In this document: positions 47,562 through 60,500 of the stretch, one piece after another
Position numbering within the stretch: the first letter of the stretch is position 1
Layout of the letters: every line of letters begins with the position of its first letter
Program-made: the position numbers and the translations under genes
The notes under the pieces: generated by a model
What the model was told of the DNA's origin: nothing
Database searches by the model: none
The model's input: the letters and a program-made list of their open reading frames with translations, nothing else
Assembly (NCBI GenBank): GCA_036971615.1
Contig: JAYKKR010000055.1
Location: 62,001 to 126,000 of the forward strand
Length of the DNA: 64,000 bases
Origin: Amyloporia xantha
Lineage: Eukaryota; Basidiomycota; Agaricomycetes; Polyporales; Adustoporiaceae
Direction: 5' to 3'

Positions 47562-48115
47562 GGAGAGCGGACGTCGGCCAATGCCCTCGCTATAGCCTAC
47601 ATTCAAGGGTTGGCCGAGGGCTATAATATAGCCTGCAGATACAGCGCGGCCGACTGCGCCATATTTCCCTGGTATATTCTCGCCTTCAAGTAGTGTCGGC
47701 CGAGGGCTATAATATAGCCTTTAGATACAGCACGGCCGACTGCACCATAAACTCTAGCTATATTTCAGCATGGCACAGCTTGATAGAGCATGGCACTTTG
47801 TTGGGAATTTAATCCTACAGCTCTGCAAACCACACAGCTTTTTTGGGAATTTGATGGCACAGTTGTCAAGCATGGCACTTTTTTGACAATCTCATGGTGC
47901 AGCTTGGTAGAGCATGGCGCTTTTTGGAGAAATGTCATGGCACAACTTTGTAAAGCATGGCACATTTTTTTGGGAATTTTATGGTGCTTTTTTGACAGTC
48001 TCATGGCGCAGCTTTGCAGAGCATGGCGTGTTTTTGAGAATCTCCTGGCGCAGCTTGTAAAGCTTAGTGTATTTTTTGTATGGTGCAGCTTTATAGGCTG
48101 TAAAGAGTGATGCCA
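47562..48115. repeat. Local degenerate repeats after the truncated gene
   Basis: The word gagggctataatatagcct with cggccgactgc occurs twice ~90 bases apart (47,626-47,755). From ~47,770 to 48,110 a ~55-base motif with agcatggc and tggcgcagctt recurs six or so times with heavy drift. No gene. Confidence 0.65.
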
Positions 48116-48955
48116 ATTTTGTATCAATCATGCAAAAGATACTTGGTTATATGGATGGCTCAGCATTGTAGGTGATGACAGAGCTTTGTAGAGACAGGTG
48201 GAGCTTTGATGCAAATAAGAAGAGCACAATTTTTATCAATGATGACACTGGTAAGGGCAAGCCTGATGGATTGTGAGACCAGTGGATGAGAAATGTGTGA
48301 ATGTCAACCTGGTGAATAGCAAGGTTGGTGAAGACAAGCCAATTGGATGACTACATGTTTAGTAACAATTTCATTACTGACTACTGCTATGTATTCACAA
48401 GTAGTTGATTATACACTTGCCAATACTTGGGCTTATCACAGTTTAGCCTGAGACACAGTTCATCTGGAACAAGCAGTTTTGTAATATCCCTAATACTATA
48501 CATAGTGAGTGTCTACTATTGTCATATAAGCCTGCTATGTATATATGATACCTGTCCTTGCAGAACTACTAGTATAGAAGCCACAAAACAGTGTGTGTTA
48601 CGACCTACACTTGAGTGAGCTATATTACAAACAACTGTCAACAGTAAAGTGGCACAGCTGATCTATGGCATATCTCGATGAAATCTCTATACCACATCAT
48701 AAGACAGGTTTTGTTTAGCTTGTGCACACATATATTGTGCTTGCATAGCTGTGCTATGCTCTATAAACACACCTTTCAGTCACTGTACCCCTGACTCCTA
48801 GGACATATATGCCTGACAATGTAGCCTGACCCTAGTGGCGCCGGACGCCGGCCGACGCCCCCGCTGTGACCTACGAGACAGCATCGCCCGACGCGCGCTG
48901 CATTCCCCACAGGTATAGCGCGGCCGAGGTGTACCACTATCACATAGAGCTAGGC
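48116..48955. other. Intergenic, nothing recognised
   Basis: AT-moderate sequence turning GC-rich at ~48,835. Only short frames; no repeat of note. Confidence 0.4.
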
Positions 48956-48956
48956 C

Positions 48957-49530
48957 CGGCCGATAAGATATTTTATCGACTGTCCTTACTCTAAGCGCGG
49001 CCGCTCGTAATATGCTTCCCTACGGTGCAAGACCGCGCGAGACCACCGCGACCGACCCGTCTCGCGCCGTGGGCCATACTGCAGGCTCGCGCGATGCCAT
49101 TTCCGCATCTTGGAAATAAGATCGGCCGATAAGATATTTTATCGACTGTCCTTACTCTAAGCGCGGCCGCTCGTAATATGCTTCCCTACGGTGCAAGACC
49201 GCGCGAGACCACCGCGACCGACCCGTCTCGCGCCGTGGGCCATACTGCAGGCTCGCGCGATGCCATTTCCGCATCTTGGAAGTAAGATCGGCCGATAAGA
49301 TATTTTATCGACTGTCCTTACTCTAAGCGCGGCCGCTCGTAATATGCTTCCCTATGGTGCAAGACCGCGCGAGACCACCGCGACCGACCCGTCTCGCGCC
49401 GTGGGCCATACTGCAGGCTCGCGCGATGCCATTTCCGCATCTTGGAAATAAGATCGGCCGATAAGATATTTTATCGACTATCCTTACTCTAAGCGCGGCC
49501 GCTCGTAATATGCTTCCCTAAGGTGCAAGA
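48957..49530. repeat. 166-bp satellite-like tandem repeat, ~3.5 copies
   Basis: The word cgataagatattttatcg begins at 48,961, 49,127, 49,293 and 49,459, exactly 166 bases apart. Units are nearly identical and contain gcggccgc and a run of cgcgcgag/ccgcgacc words. The last unit breaks off after ~70 bases. Confidence 0.9.
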
Positions 49531-49902
49531 CCGCGCGCGAACGCGACCGGTCAATGTCGTGCCATGGTGCTTGGAGACCTTTTTAAAATATTAGGTATCA
49601 TATTTACCGATCCTGTTGCAAAATGCGGAAATTGGCACCAAGCGGGTTTTCAGCATTAAAAATGTGAGTGCACGCGCGCGTGAGGAAGCCCCTTAATTTA
49701 CAACACAATAACCAGACCAATCCGCACTTAGGCACGGTCGGGATGTAGTCCTATATGGTGTGCATACTATAGGGCGCAATGTAGCTATTATACACTGCAA
49801 AATCAAGTACTGTTATGGTTTGCCTTAGCATACATGCACAGCGCGGTGGAGGCGAAGTTCACATTGAGATTACAGTGAAAATGAATAGGGCTAAATTGAG
49901 GT
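49531..49902. other. Spacer downstream of the minus-strand gene
   Basis: No gene recognised; the 3' flank of the following gene. Confidence 0.4.
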
Positions 49903-51126
49903 CTACTTTGGACCACCATCCTCGTCCTCATCCGGTGAGGGACACCCATCCACCCACAGCCTTCTCTCTACTTCGGAAATCGTCCTTGCTGTCCTCCTTG
50001 TTCTCAGTAGCTGCTGAATCCCCCGCACCAGAAAGAGGATGTCCTCGAGCGCCTCAATGTCGCGGTTGACCGCGATCAACTGCTCGCGAGTGTCTGCGCA
50101 CATCGCGAACGTAAGTGGCCTCCCTCACAGAAGGAAACCCTATGTGAAGATAAATAGCCTGTTAGGATAAACTGCAAGATTACACACCTTGTCCAACAGT
50201 CTCCTTTATGTAGCTATATCGAGCGGGGTCAGAAACAGAAGGTGGCGGGCGCGCGACAGCGTCGTCACGCGGCAAGGGTCTCCGAGCCTCAGTCGCGGGT
50301 GCAACATTGGATTCCTCTTCGTTATGTGTGATTTCAATCGAGATTTGTTCTTTGAGAGTGTTCCAATCTTTCTTACCTTTGCGTTTTCCTTTCGCGTCTG
50401 CGTTGGCACGCGCAATATCATCCAGCGCGTCATTCGAATCGACATTAACGACATCGTTCAGGTCGATCGAGAACGCGCGCGAGCATGCTCCTCTGCATTA
50501 TATGAGTGGTAGTACTTGTAGTACTTGTGCCATAGCTGTTATTTCAGACATACCTCCATTACTGAGGTCACCGCTATCCTGATTGAACATGTCTGCCAGG
50601 TCCACCGGTGATCGGTCACGAAGAACGGCTCCTACATGAAGCAAGTTAAAACAAGCTGGGCAAACAATTCCCTCACTCACTATTGTGAGCTACATAGTCG
50701 CCAGCGGGAGGAATGTCAGTATCCTGATCGAGGATGTCGAGCTCAATGGGGCTCCGAGAGCGTTCGGAGACTTCGCGCGGATGTTAGATGAGATCACAAC
50801 ATCGAGCGACCCGAAACATTACCTGGCTCGAGATCAAATATTTCCACATCAATCGGGACCGCGCGCGGGTGTTCATGTTGTTGTCTTGGAGCGCCGAATC
50901 GACGCCTTTGAGATTTAGGTGAAATGGACGAAAGAAGCTCCCGAAATGGGGCTGGAAATGGCTCTACTTACCAGTGTTCGATTCCAGGTCGCTAGATTCC
51001 GACATGAATGCGTCGAGGGTCACCGGAGATCGTTCTCGATCAAACACAGCTACAAAACATCAGTATCAGTCATGCGCGAGACGCGTACTCACAGTTATCT
51101 ATGTCAGAGTCCATCGCCCGCGCCAT
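49903..51126 (-). CDS. Multi-exon gene with a repeated Asp/Glu-rich peptide motif, unknown function
   Basis: Start ATG at 51,126 (MARAMDSDIDN, exon 51,093-51,126) joins in frame to exon 50,972-51,049 (VFDRERSPVTLDAFMSESSD). Further exons give PRAVPIDVEIFDLEP, a VLRDRSPVDLADMFNQDSGD exon (~50,555-50,635) and a longer exon (~50,205-50,480, NDVVNVDSNDALDDIARANA, KGKRKGKKDWNTLKEQ). The last exon (EQLIAVNRDIEALEDILFLV) stops at 49,903. The motif R-S/A-V/P-x-D/L-x-x-F followed by acidic residues thus recurs three times, each in its own exon. One intron (after 50,972) would be only 20 bases if read by frame, so an exon or a deletion is unresolved there. Divergent from the next gene. Confidence 0.55.
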
Positions 51127-51378
51127 TTGTCCGCGCGAGATGAGGTCGGTTGGGAAGACGAGACACTGAGTGGAATACGACAGTCGCGATCAATGCAGAT
51201 TGCTCACGATCGCCGCGAAAACGTGACGAGTTGATCGAGCGCTGCTGACATAACCCGTAACGCATTCAGTTCCTCGAAGGTCGCGCGCATCAAAGTCAGT
51301 TCTAACCTCCATCTCCTCCATAACCAGCTATTCACCTGATTCACTATCTCCGTTTCATCTTCAGTCCTCTCCCACAGC
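51127..51378. promoter_or_regulatory. 252-bp divergent intergenic region
   Basis: Lies between start codons at 51,126 (minus) and 51,379 (plus), short enough to act as a shared promoter. No TATA word. CpG-rich on both sides. Confidence 0.35.
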
Positions 51379-54169
51379 ATGTCTGACACCACCATCCGCC
51401 AATTGACCATTGATACCGCGACCGCGCGTCTGGGTGCCGCGCTTGCCTGCGCTCCCCTCCCTGAAGCACCGGAGTACATGCGTTATGAGCAAATGGTCTA
51501 CACCGAGTTTGTGAGTACAACGATGAGCTCGCTGTCAAACAACTAATATGTTCATCCACATTAGAAAAAGGGCTGGCACGCCTTCGCGACGCGCCCAAAG
51601 ATGTGAAAAGGTAAACCGCGTCCCAGCATTGTTGTTCAGTGCGGTGCTGGAGTACGTGGCGTCTAGGAACGGCGCCGACCTTCGCCGCATTCGGGTCGAT
51701 GACCCGCGGATTTCTGCCGAGCGGAAGAAGGAATTTGTTGTGCCTGCCCCTACTCGGGAGGTCGAGCTGGGGAAGGACCAGTGGTGGACTGTAAGAGGTA
51801 AGCAACATTTTTGTCATTTGTCTAGGGAACTGACTGAGACTTTGTATTTACCAGCGGAAGCTCCTGTTCCTGCCGCTGCATCTGGCGGACCAACATCGCC
51901 GAGCGCGCAACCTGAAGCGTCAAAGTCCCGCGCGAGTGGCCAAAAGCGGAAGTCGTCCGCTGATCAGGACACGGAGCCCGCCCCCACCAAAACTGCGAAG
52001 CCATCCCGTCAGGCCGACGCCGCGACCGAATCCCGCCCGTCCCAGCAGCGCGCGGTATCCCAGTCTGCGGCGAGCACGTCCTCACAGCCACCCCCATTGG
52101 CAGGCAAGGGCACTGTTTGCGTCGCGCAGCCATCGCAAGCAAAGCCCAGCCATCAGTCACTCAAGAACATAGGCAAGCATAACTCCCGCGAAAATCGCAC
52201 CCACATTCCCTACGTCAGCGTGCCCCGTATGGCTGCCCAATCGAGCAGAACCACTGTAGCTCCTGTCGACAAGTCCGGGGCCACGGGGGCAAGGAAGCGG
52301 TCACGGCAGGAAGCAGAGGATGCGGATGAGGAGGATACGGACGATACGGACGATGAGGGGGTCATGACAAGGATGATGGTCCCGACGAGAATGACGAGGA
52401 GGTGGATGACGACAGTGAGGAGGAAGCATCCCCGTCGCAAAGGAAAGGCAAGAAAATGGCAGGAAAGGGCATTCCTCGGAGGTCGACGCGGGGAAAGGAG
52501 GGAACCGACAAGGAGGAGACCGAGAAGGAGAAGGAGATCCGCGCCAAAGCCGCTGCCGAGGTCGCGAAGATTGAGGATGCAGCCAAGGACGCGACTGTAT
52601 CAGTAAGTACTGTCATCGCGTCACCTTCACGCTACTCACCCATCTTTTTGCTAGCTGGTACCGTGCACGCTGTGCATCGCGAATAAGCAGCCTTGCAAGG
52701 TCGCGCCATCATCTTTCGCGCGCTGCATCCGCTGCGCGCGGAGCAAAGGCAAATGCTCTTTGGCCCCTCGGACACCCACCGGCAAGGCAATCAGCGGCCG
52801 CAAGAATGTCACGGAAACCGCGACAGCATTCCAGGAGTACGCCCGGCAATGCATCAAGGATGGCATCAAGCCACCGACCAACACGGTCTACTCGCGCGAT
52901 GCAGGCTTTTTGCATCAAGATGAAAAGGGCCACAATGTCCTTCCCGATGGGCAGTTGTACGAGGTGTACAAGGTGAACTTGACGAAGGCGCCCGGACCTA
53001 AGACGTCCGCGACTACGACCACACCCAAAGTCGTGCAAGCGCTGCCGAAGAGCAAGAGGGCAAAGCGCGACCCGAGGTTGAAACCCACCCCACCCCCATT
53101 GACGTGGAGCGAGAAGGGTTGACAGCCCCGGCGAATCCAGGACCCAGTCGGGCGCCCGTCGCGAAGACACCGGGCGTTGGGCAACCCCTTCGCGCAACGC
53201 GAGCTCGTCGCGGAAATCTCAGATCACCTTCAGCAAACTGAACGCTAATGAGCCTGACGAAGAGCAGGAAGAGGAAGTCGACGAGCTCGAGAACGACACT
53301 CACGGCAGTGTTCACCCCAGCGATCGCGACATGGAGTGGGATGCCGAGCCGCGAGAACTAGCCGCGAAGGAACGAAAGTTAGCAGCGAAGGAGCGAGAGT
53401 TGGCCGCGAAGGAGCGCCTCCAGGCACGGCAGCTCCAGAAAGCGGTTCGTGCTCTCGAGGACAAGTTTGCTTCACTGGACGATGAGCTCGACCACGAGCT
53501 GCCGTCATTGGCTTCGAGGGTGGAGATCCGCAGCGTGTTGGAAGACGCATCCGTGAAGCTGCAGGGATATTCCAAAGACCGCATCAAGGATGCAGTGGCT
53601 CCCGTGAACTCGAAGATCTCGTCTCTTTCCAAGCGGCTTTCCGAGGTCGAGATTGCGACAGGAGGTAATCTGCAGGCACGGATCAAGCAGCTCGAGGAGC
53701 GCCATAATGGCATGGACAAGTACGTGAGGACGCTGGGCAGCAACTACAACACGCTGGGAACGATTGTGGAGTCCTCGAGCCAGCGCATTAAAGTGCTCGC
53801 GGACACCCTCAACGCCGTCGAGCCTGCAGAGCTTCGCGACTCTGTTGTCAACCTTCGCGAGGAGGTGAAGAAGATGCAGCAGAGCCTGGACGCGTTTTCA
53901 GTCGAAGCATCCCTGAGCGCCATTTCCGCGCAGATCAACGGATATGCAGGTGAGATGGAGGAGATGCGCAGGCAGCTCAATGATGTGGCTAGGACGCACG
54001 CCTTCAGGCCCGGGCCCCTGTTCCCCGTACATACCCCCACCGCGGCCCCCCTTTCACGCCTACTCAAAGTAGTGCATCTGGGAGCTCGCAAGACAGCAGC
54101 GCGGGCGCACGCGCTTGCGGAAATGCCTTCGGCTCGACCCTCAACAAGGGCGCAGGAGGACCACAGTGA
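51379..54169 (+). CDS. Unknown protein: paired Cys cluster plus coiled coil (frame breaks)
   Basis: Starts MSDTTIRQLTIDTATARLGA. Later exons give a Pro/Ser/Ala-rich part (~51,860-52,180), an acidic run (~52,310-52,430) and KEETEKEKEIRAKAAAEVAK. An exon from ~52,653 has a double cysteine pattern C-x2-C-x6-C, spacer, C-x2-C-x6-C (CTLCIANKQPC, CIRCARSKGKC), which looks metal-binding and recalls fungal Zn2Cys6-like clusters. A long coiled coil follows from 53,331 (ELAAKERKLAAKERELAAKE, LEERHNGMDKYVRTLGSNYN). The best frame changes near 51,560, 52,365, 53,115 and 54,010, more than introns explain, so the gene may be decaying, or unusual introns are missed. An alternative frame ends at 54,215. No function is known to me. 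Confidence 0.5.
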
Positions 54170-55008
54170 GGAGCGAAGCCGCGGAGGGTATCAGGGTGTC
54201 GCGGACTGTCCGTAGAGTAGCCGCTGTAGTTTTAGCATATACGTATCGCCCAGCCGCAACAGAATGGGACTTCAACAGTCCCACATGAAATATATTAGCT
54301 AACTCAATCTTTACAAGTTGTGTGATTGTAAACGACGCAACTGCATAGGTGAGGAATCCACCGCGACACGTCCGAAATCCACCGCGACACTTCAGAAATC
54401 CACCGCGAACTTGCATCCGCGACCGAATCCTCCAAGGCACTAGAAAGCTGCTCTCTGAAGGTCATGACAGCAGCACAGAACCTACTTGCTTCTGCCCGCG
54501 ACAATGTTTGCCGTTCACTCGCGACAATTGCTCGCGGGGTGCCTGCCTCAGCCACTGGGCTCCTATCCACTTTCAAGTCGACCCGTGCAATTTCGCTGTT
54601 GACACCCTCCGGCTTCCCGCGTCGCCGCGACACTTGCTTTCAGAATTGGCTGATATCCTTACATTCCCTGTGCGGGAGATTCGCATTATATGCCCCTAGC
54701 TATTGACTGGGAGAAACACTCAAAATACCTCAGTTAATAAAGGCTCACAAAGGCTATTTTTGCAAACACATCCCGCCCGACACCTTTGTCGCGACGATTG
54801 GACACAAACTCGGACAGCCTTCGCGCGTTACAGTAGTGCACCTCTTGAGGGAAAATGCGCCCACGACAGGCTTACGCTTGACGCTCCCGTACGTCAATGT
54901 TGTAACTATCTCGCGACCATCACAATACGTATATATTTGCATTTCTACACATGAGGGAGACTACGCGACCAATGGCGGAATATCCGCGGGAGTGAACGAA
55001 GCAGCAAA
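54170..55008. other. Spacer with a possible small exon
   Basis: Bases ~54,365-54,600 on the plus strand read EIHRDTSEIHRELASATESS and onward with a helical heptad look, after a ~21-base repeat (aatccaccgcgacac...). No start or splice partners could be placed. The rest holds nothing recognised. Confidence 0.3.
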
Positions 55009-55755
55009 TCAGGGAACCTCCTCCCGAATTGCATACAGCACGCGCGTGCCCCTCGCATTGCCTCCCTCCTGCAGCGCGAGCATTCTGGCCGCAATGTATT
55101 GGCCGCCTTCGGAGTGGTCAATCGTGATTTTGACTTGATCCGCCTCTGCGGTCTCCCTGTCGATGAGCTCCTGAAAATTGCAATGTCAGAACAACGAGGA
55201 CAATGTGATATTTGAAACACATGAACCTACCAATGTAGGTGAATCCCACCACTCCGGATTGTCGTCGTCGCGGTCGGGCCACTCCCACCAGATTGTGTCG
55301 AGGTGGTGCTCCGAGGATAGGATTTCCTCAGGAGGCGGCGCCACTTTATACGCGATTGGTACCGCGGCCAGCTTGTGAATGTCGAGGTCCCACTCGACAT
55401 CGAACCGTGTGTGCGCGACCGCGGCATGGATAATCTGCGGCAACCTCACCTCCTTCCCCCCGCGGGCGAGCACAATCTCGCCAAGGTTCGCAAGACTGTC
55501 GCGCTGTGTGTGGTTAATCAGCGCGATGAGCTCAACTTGTCAATGATAGTGACTAACGAGTTCTTTGATAAGGGCGACCTTCCAGCGATCATACTGGAGG
55601 TCCGTCCGGGGAGATCACCGGATGCAATCCGTTCATTGAGCCTCCGTATGGCCTGCTCCATCCGCCACGCGGTAGCGGAACATGCGGGTCGCGGTCTTCT
55701 CGAGTTGATGGGCGGATGCTTGGGCAGACATTTGAGCCGGGAGGACAGAAGACAT
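55009..55755 (-). pseudogene. Paralogue B of an unknown Trp-rich protein (frameshift in exon 1)
   Basis: Start MSSVLPAQMSAQASAHQLEK at 55,755. After RMFRYR the homology to paralogue A moves to another frame (WRMEQAIRRLNERIASGDLP), so exon 1 is frameshifted near 55,670. Later parts are IVLARGGKEVRLPQIIHAAV, WDLDIHKLAAVPIAYK, the hallmark TIWWEWPDRDDDNPEWWDSP, an intron (~55,175-55,232), and DQVKITIDHSEGGQYIAAR to the stop at 55,009. Function unknown; the family signature is WWEW-x-DRDD..PEWW. Confidence 0.6.
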
Positions 55756-56495
55756 TGCGAAATGGGAAGAGGGTGAAATGAAGATGGAGCCCTGCCCCCG
55801 CACACCTCGCCGAATATTTAGCATCTCCCACCTGGTCACCTCGTGGCCAAAGTGGTTCCCATACACGTGTCAACCGCGCGTTCGCGAAGCAGGGGAGGAA
55901 GAGCGGTGATGCGCATGAGAAGCAGCGACATGTCACAAAAGGCCTTGGGCTTGGGCAGATGACCTGCCTGCAGGCTTCGCTGCAACTGTCCCAACTCGGT
56001 AATAAGATTACTTTGGCGCGGATGGTTCGCGGCAATCCAAAAGGGTAAAAGCCCGCGCCGCGAGGTCTTGAGGATATATTCGATAAGAGTTGCCATGATG
56101 CGCGCACTCCCCGCCGATCATCGCAGAAGCGACCGCGCCAAATGCGCGTTGAGTCGTGAGTGCGACTTATGGATCTGATAATCATTGCGAAGCTCGGCGT
56201 ATGAATGTGCGTCATGTCAGGCACTTCATGAACATTCTCTGATGTCCATGAACATGCTCGGCAAATGCTGTGCATGCTATTGTCCCCGATGTGTACGGAA
56301 TTCGCTATAGGCTCGGCGAAACGCGGTCGTCCATCGCTCTGACCGCGACCAATGGCCGCGAGCTCACCGCTGATGTGAGAGTTGGGACGTACGGCCCGCC
56401 TTCGTGCTATGCATTCCAACGATCCTCAATCTCATGGACACCGGGTGATCTTGCAACAACATTGTATTGAGACGCGAGAAAATACAACAGACGTG
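55756..56495. other. Spacer duplicated upstream of both paralogues
   Basis: Bases ~55,790-55,920 resemble ~57,290-57,420 (shared tggccaaagt, cacgtgt and cgcgaagca words), so the duplicated unit includes upstream DNA. A minus-strand frame at 55,836-56,096 (MATLIEYILKTSRRGLLPFW) looks protein-like but has no match elsewhere in the window. Confidence 0.4.
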
Positions 56496-57258
56496 CTACA
56501 ATAAAGTCGACCCTCCAGCCGCGGTGGCAGGCGCGTCCTCCTTGACAGCACCGAGCACGCGGAGAATTCCCTGCTTATCGCGCGTCCTCATCGCGAGCAT
56601 CCTCTCCGTGATGGTTGAAAGGTGCCTCGCAAGCTCCTCCGCCTGACGCAGGCAGTCGACGTCGAAGTTCTCCGTGACGACGTAGTCCTACAGTGTGAAG
56701 AATGAGACTGAATAACTTACGGAGGAATATTGAAAGAACTCACCCCAGTTGGTGAGCGCCACCATTCAGGTTTCGAGTCATCTCGGTCGGCCCACTCCCA
56801 CCAGATGCTGGACAGATGATCCTCCGAAGTCACCATGTCCTCCGGGGAGCGCGATAGGGAGCGCAATAGGGATCGCGGCGAGCGCGCGGATGTCGATCGT
56901 CCACTTGACGCCGAACATTGTCTGATCGATCATGGCCTGAATGACTTGGGGCAAATCGATTGCCTTTCCGCGCCGCGCGAGGACCAACTCTCCCAGGCAC
57001 TGTCGAAGTTTCTCGCTGTGCACGAGGTGGTCAGCAGCGTCATCATGTAACCAGATGGTGGTGACTCACAAATTCAAATGTGAGTGCCTCTCGCCACCGA
57101 ATGTACTGTAAGTCATTGCGCGGGAGATCCCCAGAGTCGAGACGCTCATTCAACCTGAGCAGTGCTTCCTGGATGCGCCAAGTGCGATAGCGGAACATCC
57201 GCATCGCGATGCGTTCCATGTGCTGGGCAGACGCCGCGGAAGATGTTGCGGCCGGCAT
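56496..57258 (-). pseudogene. Paralogue A of an unknown Trp-rich protein (frameshift in exon 2)
   Basis: Start MPAATSSAASAQHMERIAMR at 57,258. Exon 1 is intact (MFRYRTWRIQEALLRLNERL, DSGDLPRNDLQYIRWREA) and runs to a gtgagt donor near 57,070. Exon 2 gives CLGELVLARRGKAIDLPQVI and WTIDIRALAAIPIALP. A 12-base near-duplication (attgcgctccct/atcgcgctcccc, ~56,850) then coincides with a frame change into EDHLSSIWWEWADRDDSKPE. The last exon (DYVVTENFDVDCLRQAEELA) stops at 56,496. It is in tandem with paralogue B and the two carry different lesions. Confidence 0.6.
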
Positions 57259-57515
57259 GGCAGGGAACAAAGATGAGAGCGATTGAACTGGGCGCTGCCT
57301 CCACACACTTCGTCGAATATTTAGCATATCGCACCTAGTCACCTCGTGGCCAAAGTTATTCCCACCCACGTGTGTACCGCGAGGTCGCGAAGCACGGTGG
57401 ATAGAGCGGTGATAAACATGATAAGCCGCGCGTCTCGGTAACGATTGCTTTATCTTGAGCAGAATGACTATGGACCGGGGCTTGAGCCATCCGTCCTGCC
57501 TCGTTCATTGCAGCT

Positions 57516-60500
57516 ATGAAACCGCGACCTCGCGGGACAATCATCACGGTAGGGCGCGGTGTTCGCTACGGTACAAGACTCGAGAAGCATACGACGCGGG
57601 AGTTGAGTATGTATTCAGGGACAATCGCGAAGGGGAGCGAACTCCTAGCCGATCACCCTCGAAATCTCCAAGAAAAACGCCAACTCGAGCGAACACCGCG
57701 ATGCCGTCACCGGATGATATCCGCGAAGATCCGCCCATTGAAATGCCCCCTGCGGCATAAGGTAAAACTGCTTTGAATGGTTGTCGAGCGGGATTGCTGA
57801 TGGCGAGATGTGTCACAGGGCCAGAATGACTTTATGCGAGACTGGCTTCCCCACCGCGAGGCTTATCTCGCCTGCCTGTTGGAGCGAGAAGCACCGCCAC
57901 TGAACAGACAATGTACTAGATGCCATTCCGCGGAAGGTGATTGGCGCTGCCTTGAGTGCTACGGATGCCCCGTGACATGTCAAGAGTGCTGTCAGATCTC
58001 GCACAGTACGATGCCACTCCACCGTGTCGAAAAGTGGAGCGGCGATTTCTTCTCGCCCGCATGGCTGAATGACGCGGGCGTGCGTATCTGGTTGGGCCAT
58101 CAGGGCAAGCAATGCGCGCAGGCTGCGGAAACAGAGTCGCGCGAGCACGCGAGTCCTGAGCTTGAAGTCCGCGACCGGCCTGAGTCCCCTGTAGCGCCGC
58201 GACCCGTATTTACACCTGCATTCGCGCGCGACGGAAATCGTGGTTGTTGTGGATGTCACCGGCGTGCACGAGATCGGAGTCGGGTGGTGCTCTTGTCCGA
58301 ATGCAACTAGCCCGGACAAACAACTGCTCGCAATGGGCCTTTACCCGGGGAGTACATTGCGCCCAAGAACCGCGTTCACGTTCAGAGTCCTGGACGACTT
58401 CCTGCTAACCAACAAAGAGTGCAAGACCTCCGCGATGAGCTACTATAGTAAACTCACGCGCGTAACAGACAATGCATTTCCGGATAGGGTACCGGTCGGT
58501 CCTTTGTCCTCTCGCACATCCATTCGCACTGATGTTCTTGAATAGGACCGCTACCGCGAGCTACTGCGACTTTCGCGACAATGGCGGAACCTCAAGTATC
58601 GTAAATGGCACGGATATGGCCATTCAGTGACAGCGCCCATACCACCAGGCGGGCTGGCCATCTTCTGCCCAACCTGTCCCCAACCGCGTGTCAACATACC
58701 AGATAACTATCGCGAGGACCCAGAGCAGTGAGTTTTCTGTTCCTCAACCGGATTCGGGACATAAACACCTCTTTGTCCAGGTGGAAGTACATGCGCTCTG
58801 TCGTCATGGATGGCAACTTCAGCGCGGAGCATTTGCGCATGAGAAACCCGAACGACGATGTGGCACTCAGCGATGGCCAAGGGTTCATGGTAGGCGAAAG
58901 GCTATACAAGGAGCACCTAAAGGTGGCCTTGGAGTTCAAAGAGGTCCGTCACAGACCTTGTCGCGGTGGAGATACGCTCACATTACGCGCGGCTGATGGC
59001 TATAGAAGTCCGATTGTCCACGACCATCGCGCGGTCAATCAGGCCAACGCAGATCGGCATAATCTGGAGGCTACAGGGATTGGCGCGGCGGCCTGCGCTC
59101 GCCATGGGTGCTTTGTTCCACATGCCGTGGTAGATTTTCAGAAAGGCGAACGGTAAGCACCGTCGCGACGGCTGCGCGACCGCGACTGATCATATTCAAC
59201 TCACAGTCAAATGAATATGGACTATGCGCTGAACAGCGTCCTCGCGAGCCTCGGGGGATCAAAACACTCCTGGTAATGTACGACATTATGTGCCAGTACA
59301 GCAAGAGACTGCACATCCGATTCAGTGGAAATCCATACCTAAAAATGCCCCCGGGGCTGACAATACGGAGCGGCATTGGACTGTTCCACGTTCATGGCCA
59401 TCAAGATAGTTGCTTCCCTCGATACTCTCCCAACTTCATTGAGGGCGCGGGGCAAATAGATGGCGAGGTAATTGAAACCTTATGGGCACCCCTCAACAAC
59501 ATATCAGGAAGCACCCGCGGGATGTCCACGGCGCATAGGAAGGAGGTCATTGACGACCATATGAACGACTCCAACTGGAAGAAGTTGACGGGCATGGGTG
59601 CGTATTTTGTCGAGAAGGGTGTCGCGGCGGTGACATTATAGTGCACTCCTAGGGAACTCACTTGTCCGAAAGTGGAAGAAGGCCGCGGCCGGACGACAGG
59701 AGAGCGCCGAGGTGCTGGCACAGATGGAGGCAACCGCGAGCGATGAGCAGCTTGAATCCTGGACCGCGCAGGAGACCCGCGCCATGGGGAACCGCGACCG
59801 CGACGTGAAAGAGATGGATGTGTATGACGTCCAGTTGAAGAAGGGCAAGTGCCATCACGTTTTGCTGCTTCCTCGACCACTAGTAATATTCCTCACAGCG
59901 CCAGGGAAAGTCGCGATCCAATTAGATCTCACCCGCGAGGAGACCAATGCCGGCCGCCGTCAAGGAGTGGCCCAATGGCTCGCGAATGGAATGAAGATCC
60001 AGGAGACACAGTAGGTCATATGCATTGAACGCCGGACAACACGTTGATGCTTCACAAAACAGACTCAACATACGTGCGTTGAAGAAGAAGTTGGGGCGTC
60101 ATCCATTACTCGCAGATCAGCTGCAACTTGAAGAGAAGAGACAAAGGCTACAAGCGAATCGACACCTTTCAGGCATTGACATCGACATTTCTGCCTGGCC
60201 TGGACGATGAAGACGCCGATTGTCTTCGTGCACCGTATGATGGTGCAGAGTGGGTGGACCTTGAAGAGGAGATAAATCCCCTGGACGAGATGGGTGAAGT
60301 CGAGAACGAGGCGCGATTTGAACCTGAGGAGGCCGCGCTCTGGCTGCCGTCTGAGTTAGGTAATGATGTGATGCATCGCCATGATCTCGGTGAGGTCGCG
60401 GAGGAGGAGCTGCGTCTCCGCGAAGGCCAAGCAAATGATGCGCTCCACCTGATTCGTCTCGCGATTGGCTTCCGCTCTGTACTCTACCGTACTGGAGTGA

